A stretch of 64,000 bases of DNA from Linnemannia schmuckeri (lineage: Eukaryota; Mortierellomycota; Mortierellomycetes; Mortierellales; Mortierellaceae). Both the position numbers and the translations under genes were made by a program. Of this stretch, positions 46,554-59,913 are shown one piece after another. Location of the stretch: the NCBI GenBank assembly GCA_029449235.1, contig JANATG010000001.1, positions 2,356,001 to 2,420,000 of the forward strand. Reading direction: 5' to 3'. The number at the start of each line of letters is the position of its first letter. Position 1 is the stretch's first letter. The notes below the pieces were generated by a model. It worked only from the letters and a program-made list of their open reading frames with translations, searched no databases and was not told the DNA's origin.

Positions 46554-49500
46554 CTATTTATGGAGCGTGCCAGCACGTTTTCGTGTCTTGAACACTCCCA
46601 GGGGCGAGAACGGACTGCTCGAACTGGAAGACGCGGACGGAGGAGGAGGAGAGGGAACTGGCGGAGGAGAAGAATTAGGTGGAAGCACTGCAGCCGCCGA
46701 TCGAGGAGATGTTGGCTGCGACTGAGACCTTGTAATGGTAGTAGTAATTTGAGGGGTATCGTTATTAGCTGAATTGGTACTGGAATTGCTGGCCGTGACT
46801 GAGTTTCCTGCTTTCCGTGGGTTCTGCGTGTTCTTGAAGGCGTCTCCTGAGGGAGGCCCCTTGGCCTTGGCTGACGCTGCTGCATCCAGCGATTCAGCAG
46901 TAACAGCAATCAGCTTCTGGACAGAGTGTTTCGTCAGCTTGATCTGGAGCGCCGTCTCCAACAATGCCTTGGGTCCCAAGTTCTCCAGTGGAATATGCAA
47001 AATAAAGCCCAACAGCTCGGACGATGTCGGGCACTTGTTCAGCAGATGGTCGCGGCAGAGTTGCAAGATCGCAAGTCCAACTCGGAAAAGGGCCTTGACA
47101 CCGTCATAGTAAAAGACGTCCCACACTCGTAGAACTGACGCCCAGGGAAGACTCATGGTGAACAGCGTCATGAACCACTGGGTCATGTACATCAGAGGGA
47201 TCACGTCATTCTTCTCCAGATGTTCTGCCAACGCTGGGTCTTGATCCCTGAGAAGTCGCTCAAACACCTGGGCATCGATCCGTAGCTGTCGGAGGGTGGG
47301 TGTGTAGTAGTCCTGCATATATCCCTCGATAGTCGCGACCAGCAGCCAGAATGCATCCTCGACCGGCATCTGCATCAGCATCATACCAACTAGCCGCCCC
47401 ATTCCTTGACAGTATCCAACGCTCGGGTTGTAGTGAGCATAGGCCTTAAGGATTGAGTGAAGATCCTGCTGTCCCGTACCGCCCATGCCATCCCTGAAGT
47501 GAACGTGATCAGGGTAGCAGCGGTGAATGTCCCGTTCAATGACCTCGTGAATAGGTAAAGGTCCGCGTTTCAACAGCTGCTCAAACAGCCCTGGTCGTCG
47601 ATACACATCGGCCTTAGCAAGGAACAGCCAGATCCTACCACGCACAGAGGTCGGTATGCCTCTCCTGACCAACTTCTTGTACTATTTAAATGAAATATCA
47701 TTGTCCAGGGATTAATCATTACATTAAAACAGCACTTAATAAAGTAGGGCAACATCGGCATAAAAAGCGCGCGTACCTTAGAGGATTTTTTAACACTGTC
47801 GGCCTGCAGCTTGTTAACGGCATGAATCCACTTGATCTCGTTCTCCCGGTTATACTTTTGACTCTTGATGGCCTTCTTCCGATCCATATCCGACATGATC
47901 GAGGCGTTTGATCCAAGTGCGCCATCGAGACCAATGTTAGATCCAGTTCCAGTCAAATCCTGTCCCTGGTTCATCTCATCGTCCAAATCGTAGATGAATC
48001 CATAGTCGTTGATAAAGAGGCGGGAATTTTCGCCAGACTTGCGGCCCTCTTCCTCATGATCCTCATCATCGTCCTGACCATCCGTATCCTCATCTTCGTC
48101 ATCGTCCATCAAAGAAGGCATGTACCGGTTCATGATACCGCCCTCAATACCATCTCCCAATGAGTGTGGTTTCCTTGTGTCCTCCACTGACTGCGCTGAG
48201 CTCCGCTTGGGGATCCCGAACCAGTGCTTCGATCGATGCTTTGTTGACGAGGCAGTTGATTTTGTGTCGGCTGAGCTGGATGTCTGGGGTGGGCAGGAAT
48301 AGGTTGTACCAAAGCTGCTCGCCGTGATCGCCGTCGCCTCGCTGGTTCTCCGTTGTCGAATTGCCTTTGGTACTGCTCGCAAGTAGGGCGGGATATTGTC
48401 GTTGGGATCCTCAAGGCTGGGTCGGCTCCTGGTATCTGGGTGCTGGGCCGGTCCAGAGTTAGATCGCCGTCTTTTTTCTGACTTTGCCCAAGGTCGCAGT
48501 CTATCAAAACGGGATGGTGACTCGAGAGGTTCTGATGTGTTGGAGACAGAGACGTCCGAGAGCAATGTCGAATCAGCATTGTTGCTCTCTGTCTTGGACG
48601 GTCGCCTACCGGAGAGTCGATCGTTGGAGATGAGTGGGTTGACTGCAAAGCTGACTCCTGAATTCGATGACTGTGTGGTTGGTGGGTGGTCAGCCTCTTG
48701 ATCTTGTGCTGCAGCAGCAGCTGCTGCTGTGGTTGACGATGGGTGAACTGTCAGATCAACCGTCTTAGACCCATGATCCGCGTATAATCCTGCTGTTGGT
48801 GCCATTGAAAATCCTGCCTTTTGTAGCACATGGTGAGTTTTCGAACGGATGTCGTCCAGGACAGATGTGAGATAGTGGTCATGTTCCTGGTGACGTTGTT
48901 CCTGCTCCAACTCCTGTTCCTGTTGCGACTCTGGATCCGCCAGTGATGAACGCCGGCTGTATCTTGCTTTGGATTTTGTTGGCGGTTGAATAGAGTTCGT
49001 ATCCATCGCACTGGGTGTTGAGGGACGACTTATCCGCATTTCTTGGGCCGTAGGAGCACCGTTAGACATGAATGTAGGTCGTATAGGCGAATTGGGTCCA
49101 GACGAAGCAGAGTTGTTGGATGATGACGCAGCTGACCGGTGTTGTTGTGACATTGGCGAGAGACGCTGTTGATCTGGACTGTGCTCGGTTGACCGGATTT
49201 CGAGGGATACTGTAGTTAACGTTACCGAAGATCCGTTGGGGTCGACCATCGAGTTCATGGATGAGGTGGACGACTTTGAGCCCAGTGAAATCAATCCTGA
49301 AGTATTCTTATGAGCCTTTGACTGTCGAGAGGATGACCGGGGTGGGATCAAGGGCGCTGTGGAGAGTTCGTTGTGCGGTGCAGGCGGAGATGACAGCACC
49401 TGTCTGCGTCCAGCAGCGCCATGTGCCGGTGTGACCTTTAGGTTTTCCTCGCTCATAAGTTTCCTGGGCCCTGATCTCTCTGCAGCGTGGGGATCCATAG

Positions 49501-50753
49501 CAATCGCCGCTATGAGAGTGTGCTTGGCAAGCATTGACAGGGCAGGGGAAGCGTCCTCGAGTCCAGCGTTCGTTTTGAGGGGTTTGGCAGGCAATTGAAT
49601 GTCGTGTGTGTGCCGGTCCGACGAGATTGATGTGGAGGAGCTAGCTCTAGATCTGTTCTTTGGTGGCAGAGGCGGTACATATGCACGAGTCATGGATCCA
49701 TCTGTTGTTGAGGTCGATGGTGCCGTTGATGCTGAAAAGTCAACGTCGGATTCTTGGAAGCGACCGACAACCCCTTCGCAGAACCCCTACGAGAGAATGG
49801 ATACATTGAGCAATGGAAAGAGAGAGAGACCATAGTTAATTAATAGAATTAAAGCGCCAAATGCATATGCTGTTCCTATCCTATTCTTACGCTTGCATTA
49901 CAGAGCGTAAGACGAACAAAATATCAAATCAGATCTGAGCATGTCTAAGAGCCCTACTCAACCCAGTCTCTTTCTTTCTCTCTATCTCTCTCTTTCTCTT
50001 CTTTATGAACAATCCTTCCAGGCTAAATCGGACAAGCCCAACCAGCTCCACAAAGACATCTATTGACCACAAGAGAGTATTAAATTATTCATGTCCGCCG
50101 ACAGAATAGAAAGAATAGGAGAGCCGAGATATATCCAATGATCCAATGATGCTGGCAATGCCCTAATCAGTTAGTATGAGTCCATACCATGCAAATCCCT
50201 CCTCCGAGTCTCTCCAGAAGGACTACTTGCTCTCCTGTGAGCATCAATGGTAAACATAGACATAGACAGATGAGAAAAGAGATGAAGAAAGCAAGTCAGT
50301 GGATAGCCTAGTCAAGTAGGACATTCGGTTGCTGGACAGGAAGAACGGACACACAACAACCAAAAAAACAAGGCTTCCGAAGTGTGTCCACGAGCAATCA
50401 AAGGTCAAGGTAATATTTATTCTACGAACCTGCCATAAACATCAAATCCTGCTCGTTCTCAGCTGAGACGTTGAGGAGGGCTATTCCTTGGGCGATGCCC
50501 TGTATACTCGTCGCCTGCGGAATGTCAAGAGGGGTAGAGACAATAGTGTCTCCATTAGCTAAATCGCATACCGTGAAGATGAAAAAAGCAGAGAGGTGTA
50601 AGGTTAGGGTGTTGAATCAGCAAGAGTGATGTCGAGAACGGAAGGGAGTGATGTTGCTGTCGCTGGTTGTTGTTTACCGGTGGCGGCGAGGACTTGCATT
50701 GGGAAGGGTGAAGGGGGTGTGTCTCTGCTGGGATCAGAGGCAGTTATGTTCAT
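46554..50753 (-). CDS. SH3-TBC domain protein, putative Rab GTPase-activating protein
   Basis: Five minus-strand exons, 50753-50678, 50558-50430, 50234-50188, 49786-47777 and 47681-46554, give 1129 residues with all phases consistent. An SH3-like domain spans residues about 50-101 over exons 2-4 (GIALLNVSAENEQDLMFMAG, then VVLLERL, then GVVGRF). Residues 105-720 are disordered, with acidic and Ser-rich stretches. A TBC domain begins near residue 755 (VRRGIPTSVRGRIW) and keeps the arginine finger (IERDIHR) and glutamine finger (YCQGM). The C-terminus is Ser/Pro-rich. TBC proteins speed GTP hydrolysis on Rabs, and this one resembles the TBC1D10 type. The start could also be the ATG at 50699. 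The third exon is only 47 bp. The Rab target is unknown. Confidence 0.85.
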
Positions 50754-51896
50754 AAACGGGAGGAAGAGGAGGATGATGATGAAGAGGAGGAGAGAGGACG
50801 TTGGAGCAGCATCCAACTGACGACTGGAAACAAGATTAGTTGAAAGGAATGAGGGTGCGCTGTTGTCTGCAATGGTTGTGGAGAAGAGAGGGAGGGGGAG
50901 AGATGGCGAAGAAGGAAGAAAGGGAGGGAAGGGAAAGAGGGATCGGATTGGAGAAAAGGTAAAGAGAGAAAGAAAGAAAAGGAAGAGGGGAATGAATGAG
51001 CGAAGTGTATGCGAGTGGGGGCGGATGGGAAGGATGATAGGAAGGAAGGAACGAGGAAAGGAAGAGTGAGAAAGAAGACAAAGGCTGGCTGGAAGGGAAG
51101 TGAGAAGTGAACATTGACAGCCAACTTCTTTATGTTTTGTGTGAAGCAGAAAATGAAAGAGTACTGTATGTTTCTCATTTCACATCTCACGCATGGGGAC
51201 AAGGTAACTCATGCCAGCTCGGTCAATTAGAGCTGGATCAGTCTTCCTTTTCTCTCTAACTGATCATCACTATCTTGTACTCATTTAGTGCTCCAACTCC
51301 GACTCACACTCATCACCATCCAACTTGGATCTCTGACCTGGGGCTCCCTTTCCTCGCTCATTCGCACTACTGTAAGTGCCATTAGCACTTTTTATCTATT
51401 TTTTTTTTTTTACTGCAACGGAATAATCCCGATCGACAGAAATGAAAAATAGTTTCGGGACACGCGCGTGATGTATTAATGTCAATGGTCTCGTGAAGGA
51501 CCATCTGGATAAAAAAAAGGGGATATTGAACAAAAATAAACAGAACAGACAACAACCGTTCAGAAGACCACCTGCGGCTGGCAGTGTATGCACAGTAAAG
51601 CAGGCTGTACATGTACATGTAGGTACATGTATATGATATGGTATTCATTTGCCGACTGACAGCAGACACCCATGCATCTCATCCACGGTGAATTGAACCA
51701 AGGCAATGTGATAATTTTGGAAATGAAATTGGAGACGCCACCAAAATTTTTGTGTGAGGGTAAACAGCACGACGAACTGAGAGCAATGGTCAGTCAGTAG
51801 GACACACGACGCGCTATTTGATACATCTCCTCGACAAAAAAAAGAGCTTGGTCGATTACGCATAATCATAGCCATGTGGCTACAAACTCCTCAATA

Positions 51897-52057
51897 ATGA
51901 AATTTCGTGGTCATCGCTTTTATATTCTTGCGCTCTCTCTCATCCTGCTTCAAACACTCATTCACACATACACCTTCATCTGTACTGCTCAATCGTATTC
52001 GTTTACCGAGACATATCGCCTAACAAATGGCAGTGAATCCTTCTGCTATTTGTGCAG
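51897..52057 (+). other. Candidate first exon with signal-peptide-like N-terminus
   Basis: From the ATG at 51897 the frame encodes a basic start (MKFRGHR), a hydrophobic stretch (FYILALSLILLQTLI) and an ending FCYLC, followed by GTAAAA, a usable donor. That would suit a small secreted protein. I found no convincing second exon, so this may be chance. Confidence 0.2.
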
Positions 52058-52120
52058 GTAAAAAAAGACGAAAAACCCTACAGGAAAGCGTCTGATTGGC
52101 CTTGATCGTACATCTTTCAA

Positions 52121-53022
52121 TTACGTGAATTCATTGAAATGGGAAAAAATGCAAGCGAGTACCGATATTTGACCAGACGGTTGTAGCGCCTTCATTGCCA
52201 AGTCCAATAGTCGAATCATCTCATAAAACAAATTAATCCCTCGAAATAATGTTACTGAGAAAGAAGCAACGATTCGCAACTGAACAAAAGCCTTGATAGA
52301 CGGAGCTGAGCGCCTGCCAAAAAATCTCAGAAAAGAACAGTAATTCCCATGGTAGATGGGTGCCTCTCTGGTCCTTTTCCACCCAAACACAACATCATAG
52401 GATTCATAATTTCAATGACACAAGGGTTGAACCATAAGAATAAACACAAAGTCTGATGTACAGGCTACCGTTATTGACCACATCCATAACAATGAAGCTA
52501 GAAAGAAGACGAGTATAACACTCACCAAATATGTCGTGTAAAATGCCCTGAAAGAGCGAAGCGCTGCTGGAGTAACCGACGCAATGGTATATCCAACGTG
52601 TAGCTCCACAAAAACGCGCAGGCGAACCGAGCCTTCCCATTCCATGTTCAGTTTCACGGTATAATACAAAAAAGTCCTTTCTGTGAGATGCAAATCCTGG
52701 TAAAAAAAAGCGCAGTTGAAAGAGGCGGTGCACGCATTTTCAATCCTTCGATCGACAATGAAGTGAACGTCGACTCTATTTAGCAACAAATTGAAGACAA
52801 AGTGACCTGTTGAATTCAGAGTATCGTCTCACCTTTCTGGAGACGAATATCGGCGAGGCCCTTATATGATAGCGAATGTTTGAAACAGAGAAGCACACCA
52901 AAGAAACGCCTCAGAGCCGTAGCACGCCCTATCAGCAATTGAAAAAAAAAGGAAAAATCGAGTACGCTCGGAGCATATCCTTGAAAACGAAATGTAAGGA
53001 AAGAGATGGCACGCTTTATCAT
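52121..53022 (-). other. Candidate membrane-protein exons, gene not resolved
   Basis: On the minus strand, 53022-52816, 52789-52412 and 52390-52121 each carry protein-like frames separated by GTGAGA or GTGAGT donor-like sites. The middle one includes EWEGSVRLRVFVELHVGY and a hydrophobic stretch YLVSVILVFFLASLL. Upstream, a 35-bp segment near 53834-53868 has a strong acceptor (CTTTCTCCCTAG) and a GTGAGT donor. No reading gives a complete protein, and I recognise no family. Confidence 0.25.
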
Positions 53023-54120
53023 TTTTTTTTATCCGCAGCAAAGCGGCCTACAGCGACCACCAACTGATACTAAAGATACATCGACGCATACAGAATAAAG
53101 ACATAGCGCAGGCTGTAGGCATCATTTGATAGCAGATGTGAAAGCACCAACAGAACAGCGACGAGTATCAATGGAAAAGATCAAAAGTCGGCGAGAATGT
53201 AAAGTAACGGAATGGAGAGGACGGTCCTGTCTTGGATCGGAGATGTGTTGACTTAGTCAGCGAAGCGAAGAATAGGAAAAAAAATTTCAACATATCAACG
53301 TGTGAGAGTAGGATACAGAAAAAGAGACACATCACTCTAGGATCCTTAAGTCGGGGACGCGGTGGACTTGTCAGCACAGCGAACAGGCTGAAACAGACCC
53401 GCCCACGCATCGACGAAAGTAGCGAGAAGTACAAAAAAATCGACCATCTCATCGACGGCCTCCCTAGTTCGACGGCGTGCAGGTTGGCAAGTCAAATCCA
53501 CATGATGGTTGTAAGAAATGTACAGAAGACAGGTTCCTAATAGAAAGGATGAAATATCGTCGAATTTGTCAGTAGTAATAAAGAACTTTGCTCTACTCCT
53601 TGGCAGCATAGATGGAAACAAAAACAAGAAACGAGAAGAACCGTCCATTAATATTATTATGGGTGTTGTAGCTTTATTAGCATAGCAGCAAGCATCACAC
53701 ATCAATAAATATCGCTAAGTTCGTATTTTGTATACGAGTGAATGGGTCCATTTGTGGTCCCCACCAATCGGTTACTGTTCTCCAGAAATGAACAATGGTA
53801 ATCTGAGACACAACCTGCTAAGGACTCACTTTATCATCACTACATTTCCAGCTGACTGTTGCTCGACCTAGGGAGAAAGAAAAAGTGAGTAACAAGACCC
53901 TACTTAGGATCAGCGTATTATCCTCCATGAAAGATACAGGAATACAAGAGTTAGTAGGTGCAACAAGGCCAGGCGCGAATATTTTCGATTCGACCCAGTA
54001 TCAAAGTGAGTTTTTGAATGTACTTAAAGTGAAGGTCCGACGCCATCAACTTATCGCTGTTTGTCAAGAACGAGGATTCTCGATAAAAATAAAGGATGAT
54101 ACACTGACCAGCTCATTGAG

Positions 54121-54180
54121 GCCATTTCACTGCTTGTACCAGCGACTGAAGCCGTTTGACTGCTTGTATCAGCGACCAGA
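54121..54180. repeat. Two-copy 30-bp tandem repeat
   Basis: 54121-54150 and 54151-54180 match at about 24 of 30 positions. In the plus-strand frame they would encode two copies of a ten-residue unit (PFHCLYQRLK, then PFDCLYQRPD). The period is a multiple of three, which would suit coding DNA, but no gene model was found. Confidence 0.7.
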
Positions 54181-55128
54181 TTACAAATGGTCGACATAAT
54201 AAGGGGATGCGAATTAAATTAACAAAACATCATTTTGGTCCTCTGGTGGTCGTTTGAAGATTGAGTATCTGATGTTTGTGTTTGACAAAGCACTTCGCTG
54301 CAGTTTGACGAGTGAGCCATCTTTTCTCTTGGACTGACGAGGAACAACGGCCCGAAAAGCAGAGCAGGCAAGAATTGAGCATGAAAATCGTAAAATAAAA
54401 GATCATGTTCGATAGGACGAAACAAGGACTTAGATAAAAAGAACAACAAGGGGAGCGCAAAATTGTAAAAAAGCAAATTTTGGTGGCGCACATGTATTTA
54501 ACGACGTCTGTGGGTTAGGGTCAATAGCTCATGTTACAAGCCTGGGCTTTGTTTTCTGTAATGGGGCTGTAGTTTGTCATTTGCAAATTATTTGGTCGGT
54601 TGACTTTTTAGCCTTTCGAAAGCCATGCATGGTCCCGGGTCAGGACTCTTTAAAAAAAAGGCTGCCTCGTCTTTCTGTATGTCTGTCTGTCATCCCTATT
54701 AGCTCTTATTGAGAAAGGTTGAATCCATTGAGGCTCCGCTGGGAGAAAGGGTCCAAGCGCGAGTGTCATTTGGGCAAAAGGGTCAACCTGGTTGACAGGG
54801 TGACTGCTGGGAAGGGAGAAGGTAGAGAAACGGCGTCACTAGAGAGAGGGCCAGGCTTGCTTCGTTGACAAACGTGTTCTCCATGGTTGCTGTTGTCCAT
54901 GGATGCATTGTGTGAGTGCGGGAGAGGCTTAGGACACAACTCCAGAGGCAAAAAAGAGGCGATGAGAAATCAGTGATATTTACTCTGCATCCTTCCCATT
55001 TTGCCTCTTTTTCCCTTTTATTCTCTTAGCATACACGCACTTCTCCATCATCACTAAACCCACTACACTCGACGACCCTCTCATCGCTCCTTCCTCCTCG
55101 TCGACAAGGAAACAACATCAACAAAGAG

Positions 55129-58100
55129 ATGATCTCATCGGAGATGCCTCCTACTGGTGCGGCATCAACCCCAGATGTCCACGAGCTCACAGAGATGCTA
55201 AGCCTACTCTACACCGCCCCTACCAGCGAGGAATGCGACTCGATCGCTCGTGACATGGCCAACAAGATCCTCAAGGATGGACTCATCAATCTCAAGACCC
55301 ACAACATCCTCACCAACCTTCAGACAGAATCGATCAACAAAAAGTCGGGCCTTGCTCGCGAAGGTGCCTTGATTGGTATCTGTGCCCTGGCCGAGGAGAT
55401 CAAGGAGCCCTCTGTGCCCTTCTTGCTGCCCATGTTACCAACTATCTTAGACCTCTATGCGGACAAGGGACCTGTCGTTCAAGATGCTGCTGCGCGTGCT
55501 GCTGAGGCAATTATGGCCCTTATGCCATCACAGGCAGCACCTATTGTCTTGCCGATTCTCTTTCAAAACGTCACGGGTATGGGGAAAAAATGGCAGACCA
55601 AAGTGGGAGCCCTTCAACTGCTGGCGGATCTATCAAATGCGTCTCCTATCCAAGTCGGTATTGCCTTGCCCGAGATTATCCCCATCGTCAAGGATTGCTT
55701 GTCAGACACCAAGAAGGAGGTAATGAGAGTTATTTCTGTTTCCTCCTGCTCCTCCCCCCCCCCCCCTCTTCCTTCCTTCCTTTGGACCACAGTTTATCTT
55801 TCCATTCCCTCCCCCCTTTTCCCCTCTTTTCTCCCTTGTTTCCCCTGTGAGCGTTCTTTATATGACTTTGTGTTTCCTTGTTGATAATTACCCCCTTTTG
55901 CGAGCATTTTATTTGCAAGCTCGCTTTTTTCTTTCTTTGCGATTATCATTATCATCGTCACTAACTAATTTTCTCGTATATATGCTTGTATGTAAATAAC
56001 CAGGTCGCAGAACAAGCAAGCAAGACAATGCTGCGCATCTGTAACGTGGGAGGAAACCCCGACATCACTCGACATCTCAAAGACCTCTGCGACTGCATGG
56101 CCCACCCAGAAAAAGTACCCGCTGTCATGGAGAAGCTCTCTGCCACCACCTTCGTCGCCGACATGCACGGTCCAGCCTTGGCCATTATGGTCCCTCTCCT
56201 GGTACGCGCCCTGAACGAGCGCTCAGCTCATGTCCAGCGCCAGACCACCATCATTGTCGACAACCTTTGTAAGCTGGTCAAGGATCCCGCAGAGGCTGGT
56301 CAGTTTTTACCCGACCTACTGCCAGGACTGGAGCGCATCATCGACATTGCAGCCGCACCCGAGATTCGTGCCTTGGCAACTGCTGCACGCAATACTTTAA
56401 TCAAGGCAGGAGGCGCCACCAAACTCGACACTTCTACACAGACCAACTCGATTGTGCCCACCGAGACAGAGGCCCGCAACTTGGTCAATCGATCTGTGAG
56501 CAAGTTTGGATTCTTCCCTTCGTTTTTTGACGCCGTCAAGGTTCACGTCGCTAGTCTTTCGATTGTTTTGATCAAGGAGGAGAACCTGTCGCCTCGCGAG
56601 TGGAAGCAGACCTTGGCACCCTACTTCACGGCATTCCTCTCTCCTTTGGACGCGTCTGCGGTGGTCAAAGTTATTCTAGACCACTACATCGATTTGGACC
56701 GCAAGCTGAACGGAGAGGGCTCAGTCGAGGACAACGAGGACGGCGAAGAACTTTGCAACATCGATTTCTCTCTTGCTTACGGTGGTATGATGCTTCTCAA
56801 TCACACCAAGCTCAAGTTGCATCGAGGACATCGCTATGGTCTCTGTGGCCCCAACGGCGCTGGAAAGTCGACGTTGATGCGAGCCATCTCTTTGGGCAAG
56901 TTGGACGGGTTTCCGTCGTCAGATATCCTTCGCACTGTCTTTGTCGAGCATGCTTTGCAGGGTGAACAGGGAGAGATGGGCGTTGCTGACTTTGTTGCAT
57001 CGGATGCCAAGCTGGCCAGCACCTCCCAGGAGGAGATTGCCAAGGCTTTGACGTCTGTGGGATTCTCGGATGAGATGCAGAAGAGCAAGGTCGCTTCCCT
57101 GTCAGGTGGTTGGAAGATGAAGCTGGAGCTGGCTCGCGCGATGTTGATGAATGCCGACATTCTGCTGCTAGACGAACCTACCAATCACTTGGATGTCACC
57201 AACATCAAATGGCTGGAGGACTACCTCATCAGCCAGACTAACGTCACCTCGATCATCGTATCTCACGACTCTAGTTTCCTCGATAATGTCTGCACCAATA
57301 TTCTTCACTACGAGCGCAAGAAGCTAAAGATGTATAAGGGCAATCTGTCCGAGTTTGTCAAGCTGAAGCCCGAGGCAAAGTCATACTACACTCTGGCGGC
57401 AACATCGGTGAAGTTTGAGTTCCCCAAGCCCAGCTTCCTGGTCGGTGTCAAGTCCAACACCAAAGCGATCATGAAGCTGGCCCACTGCACCTACACCTAC
57501 CCAGGAAGCACCAAGCCATCGCTCTTTGACGTGTCCGTCCAGCTGTCGCTTTCGTCACGTGTCGGAGTCATTGGTCCCAACGGAGCAGGAAAGTCCACAA
57601 TGATCAAGTTGCTCACTGGAGAGGCGTCGCCTCAGGAAGGCACTGCATGGAGACATCCTAACCTTCGTATCGGTTACGTGGCCCAGCACGCATTCCACCA
57701 TCTCGAGCAACATTTGGAAAAGACACCAAATGCATATATCCAGTGGCGGTACCAGGGAGGAGCAGATCGAGAAGTCCTTGAGAAGCCTACAGTCGCGATG
57801 TCAGAGGAAGAGGAGAAGCAGATGGAGACTTGGGTGACCGGAGGCGACGGAAGCAAGCGCCAGGTCGAGGCGATCATGGGACGACAGAAGCTGAAAAAGT
57901 CGTACCAGTACGAGATCAAGTGGAAGAATCATGTGCACAAGTTCAACACTTGGATGTCTCGGGAGCGGTTGCTTGAGCTCGGATACGAAAAGTTGGTACG
58001 ACAGTTTGATGATCGAGAGGCTTCGAGGGAGGGATTGGGCTACCGTGAGTTGACGCCATCAAGTATCCGTCGGCACTTGGAGGATGTCGGACTGGATGGC

Positions 58101-58685
58101 GACATTGCCGACCACAACATGATCAGCGGACTGTCGGGTGGTCAAAAGGTCAAGGTTGTCATTGCCGCCGCGATGTGGAACAACCCTCACATGTTGGTTC
58201 TGGACGAGCCTACTAACTATCTGGATCGCGAGGCGCTTGGAGGACTGGCGGTGGCTATCCGACACTGGGGAGGAGCCGTGATTATGATTTCGCACAACAA
58301 GGAGTTTTTGAGCGCATTATGTCCTGAGACATGGTCGGTGAGTGCAGGACGAATCACTATCCAGGGCAAGACAGCGGTGGAGGAGGGTAACTTCGAGGAG
58401 GCAGAGAAGCCTATTGTTGTAGTGAACAAGAAGAAGAAGAAGAGCCGGAATGAGATCAAGGCCCAGGAGATCCGTCGTCGCCTCCGCCATCTCGAGTGGC
58501 TTGCCTCCGACAAAGGCACCCCTAAGCCCGTAGGTTCCTCCTTCCTTTCTTTTTTGCCATTCTTTGTGTTAGGTTTGTGTTAACTCAAGCGACATTTTGT
58601 TTCTTTCTCATTTTGCAATATTAACTCATACTTTTTCCGTTTATGATTATTCATGCCTAATTAGCCTGACACGGATAGTGATTAA
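55129..58685 (+). CDS. TEF3: Translation elongation factor 3 (ABC-F ATPase)
   Basis: Three exons, 55129-55719, 56004-58529 and 58665-58685, give 1045 residues, almost exactly the usual length. Seen in order are N-terminal HEAT repeats, a four-helix linker, ABC domain 1 (Walker A GPNGAGKST at 479-487, signature LSGG, Walker B LLLDEPTNHLD), ABC domain 2 (Walker A at 721-729) interrupted by the chromodomain-like insert before its LSGGQKVK and LVLDEPTNYLD, and a lysine-rich C-terminal tail. EF-3 uses ATP on fungal ribosomes to release E-site tRNA and help load eEF1A-tRNA. The last exon adds only six residues (PDTDSD) and a stop. The first ATG (AAAGAGATG) is used; a second in-frame ATG follows five codons later. 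Confidence 0.97.
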
Positions 58686-59054
58686 GAGGAGGCAAGGTCG
58701 TCAAAGCACAATGAGTGTCGAGTCCGATGTGATGTTGTGCTCGTTGCTGACTTCTTTTGTCTCCTGCAGTTCTTTTATTATTCATTGGCACTATTAGAAG
58801 GTTGCAACAACCCACATAAAATTGCACATACAAATTGCACACTCTTTTGTTCTGTTTTTGGTAACGTGTTGATAGCCAATGAACGTTTTCAGGTGTCTCA
58901 CGGACCAACAGATGCATGATTCATTCGAGATAAGCAAGCGACGCTGACACAAGGAAATTGACGCTGTGTTTTCCGTAATCACCCACGCCCACCAAATGAA
59001 GCGGACTGGCGGGATGCGTGATTATGTGCCTGAATTGATGGGCGATAAAGAACG

Positions 59055-59093
59055 AGAGAGAGAGAGAGAGGGAGAGAGAGAGAGGGAGAGAAA
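59055..59093. repeat. GA-rich microsatellite
   Basis: A GA dinucleotide run is interrupted by GG, in non-coding DNA. Confidence 0.85.
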
Positions 59094-59913
59094 GTAGACA
59101 CGGATAGAGTTTCATTCCTCTCCTCACACATGAAGCGCCTGCATGTCTGTGTGTAAGTGCATGTTTACTTTTTTTGTTGAAATATAGCCCGGACAAAAAA
59201 AAAGGAGAGAGTGACAGTCAGAAAAGAGACAGATGAACGGTCCCATGCACGCCATGAATACTTTTATTTGTACTAACAAGACTGGCAGGAAGATGATTGA
59301 GGTTGAGAGGGAGTCCAGGACAAGGCTTGGAAGGCGCTGGAAGAATAACAAACGAATAGAAGGGAGCGGGCTGAGAGGATGGGTTGCCTCATCTGTTGGA
59401 TTGAGACTGCGAACCAGGAGCATAGAGTTCAAACAATTTAAATGACTCCGGACTGGTTATTGAAGCGCCGATCTGAGGATTCTCTAGAGTAGAGTCAGGA
59501 ACGCACATTCATCATGTAGCTATATGTTGTCTCCTGTTCAAGGGGTGCCTTGTCTACATCGCCAACCGAGCAAGCAACATCTTCATCCTTCTTTCCCCCT
59601 CCGCCGTCTCCTTCCATCTCTCCTTTTCCCTTCTTTTCTCTCATCCCCCAACCCAAACTCGGAAGGGAAAGAAGAACGATCCCCGCTTTGACATTTTTCT
59701 TTTGCTTATTTGGCTTTTTTTGTCTCCTTTCTGTTGAAAAATGTTTTATTCGCTCGTCACGCTCTCTGTGTGTATAGTCTCTTTCTCTCTCCTTCTCTCT
59801 CTTTCTCTCTCTCTCTCAACCCAATCCCGATTTCACATTCGCGTCCCTTCTTTGTCTCTTACTTTTCTTTACATCGTTCTTGTACTTTCCTACTACTACG
59901 TGCGCGCCACCAC

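Larger units (their letters stand above)
50754..55128. other. Intergenic region with unresolved coding fragments
   Basis: Position 50840-51100 is purine-rich on the plus strand (pyrimidine-rich leader of the TBC gene). From 51.6 to 54.2 kb base composition is more even than in other spacers, and both strands carry frames with protein-like character next to plausible splice sites, but I could not assemble one model. The last kilobase is the EF-3 upstream region, with C/T-rich sequence at 55000-55090. Confidence 0.45.

Noticed and set aside
49693..49693. Start of the TBC protein at the ATG at 49693
   Set aside because: The frame extends upstream to a good acceptor at 49787, and two further exons complete an SH3-like domain in phase, so the start is placed at 50753 (or 50699).
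52121..53022. Possible TMEM231-like ciliary protein on the minus strand
   Set aside because: A few stretches (a D-L-R-L-like segment, a hydrophobic stretch, then IKAFVQLRIV) faintly recall the order in TMEM231, but frames do not join with consistent splice phases and the likeness is within chance for hydrophobic sequence.
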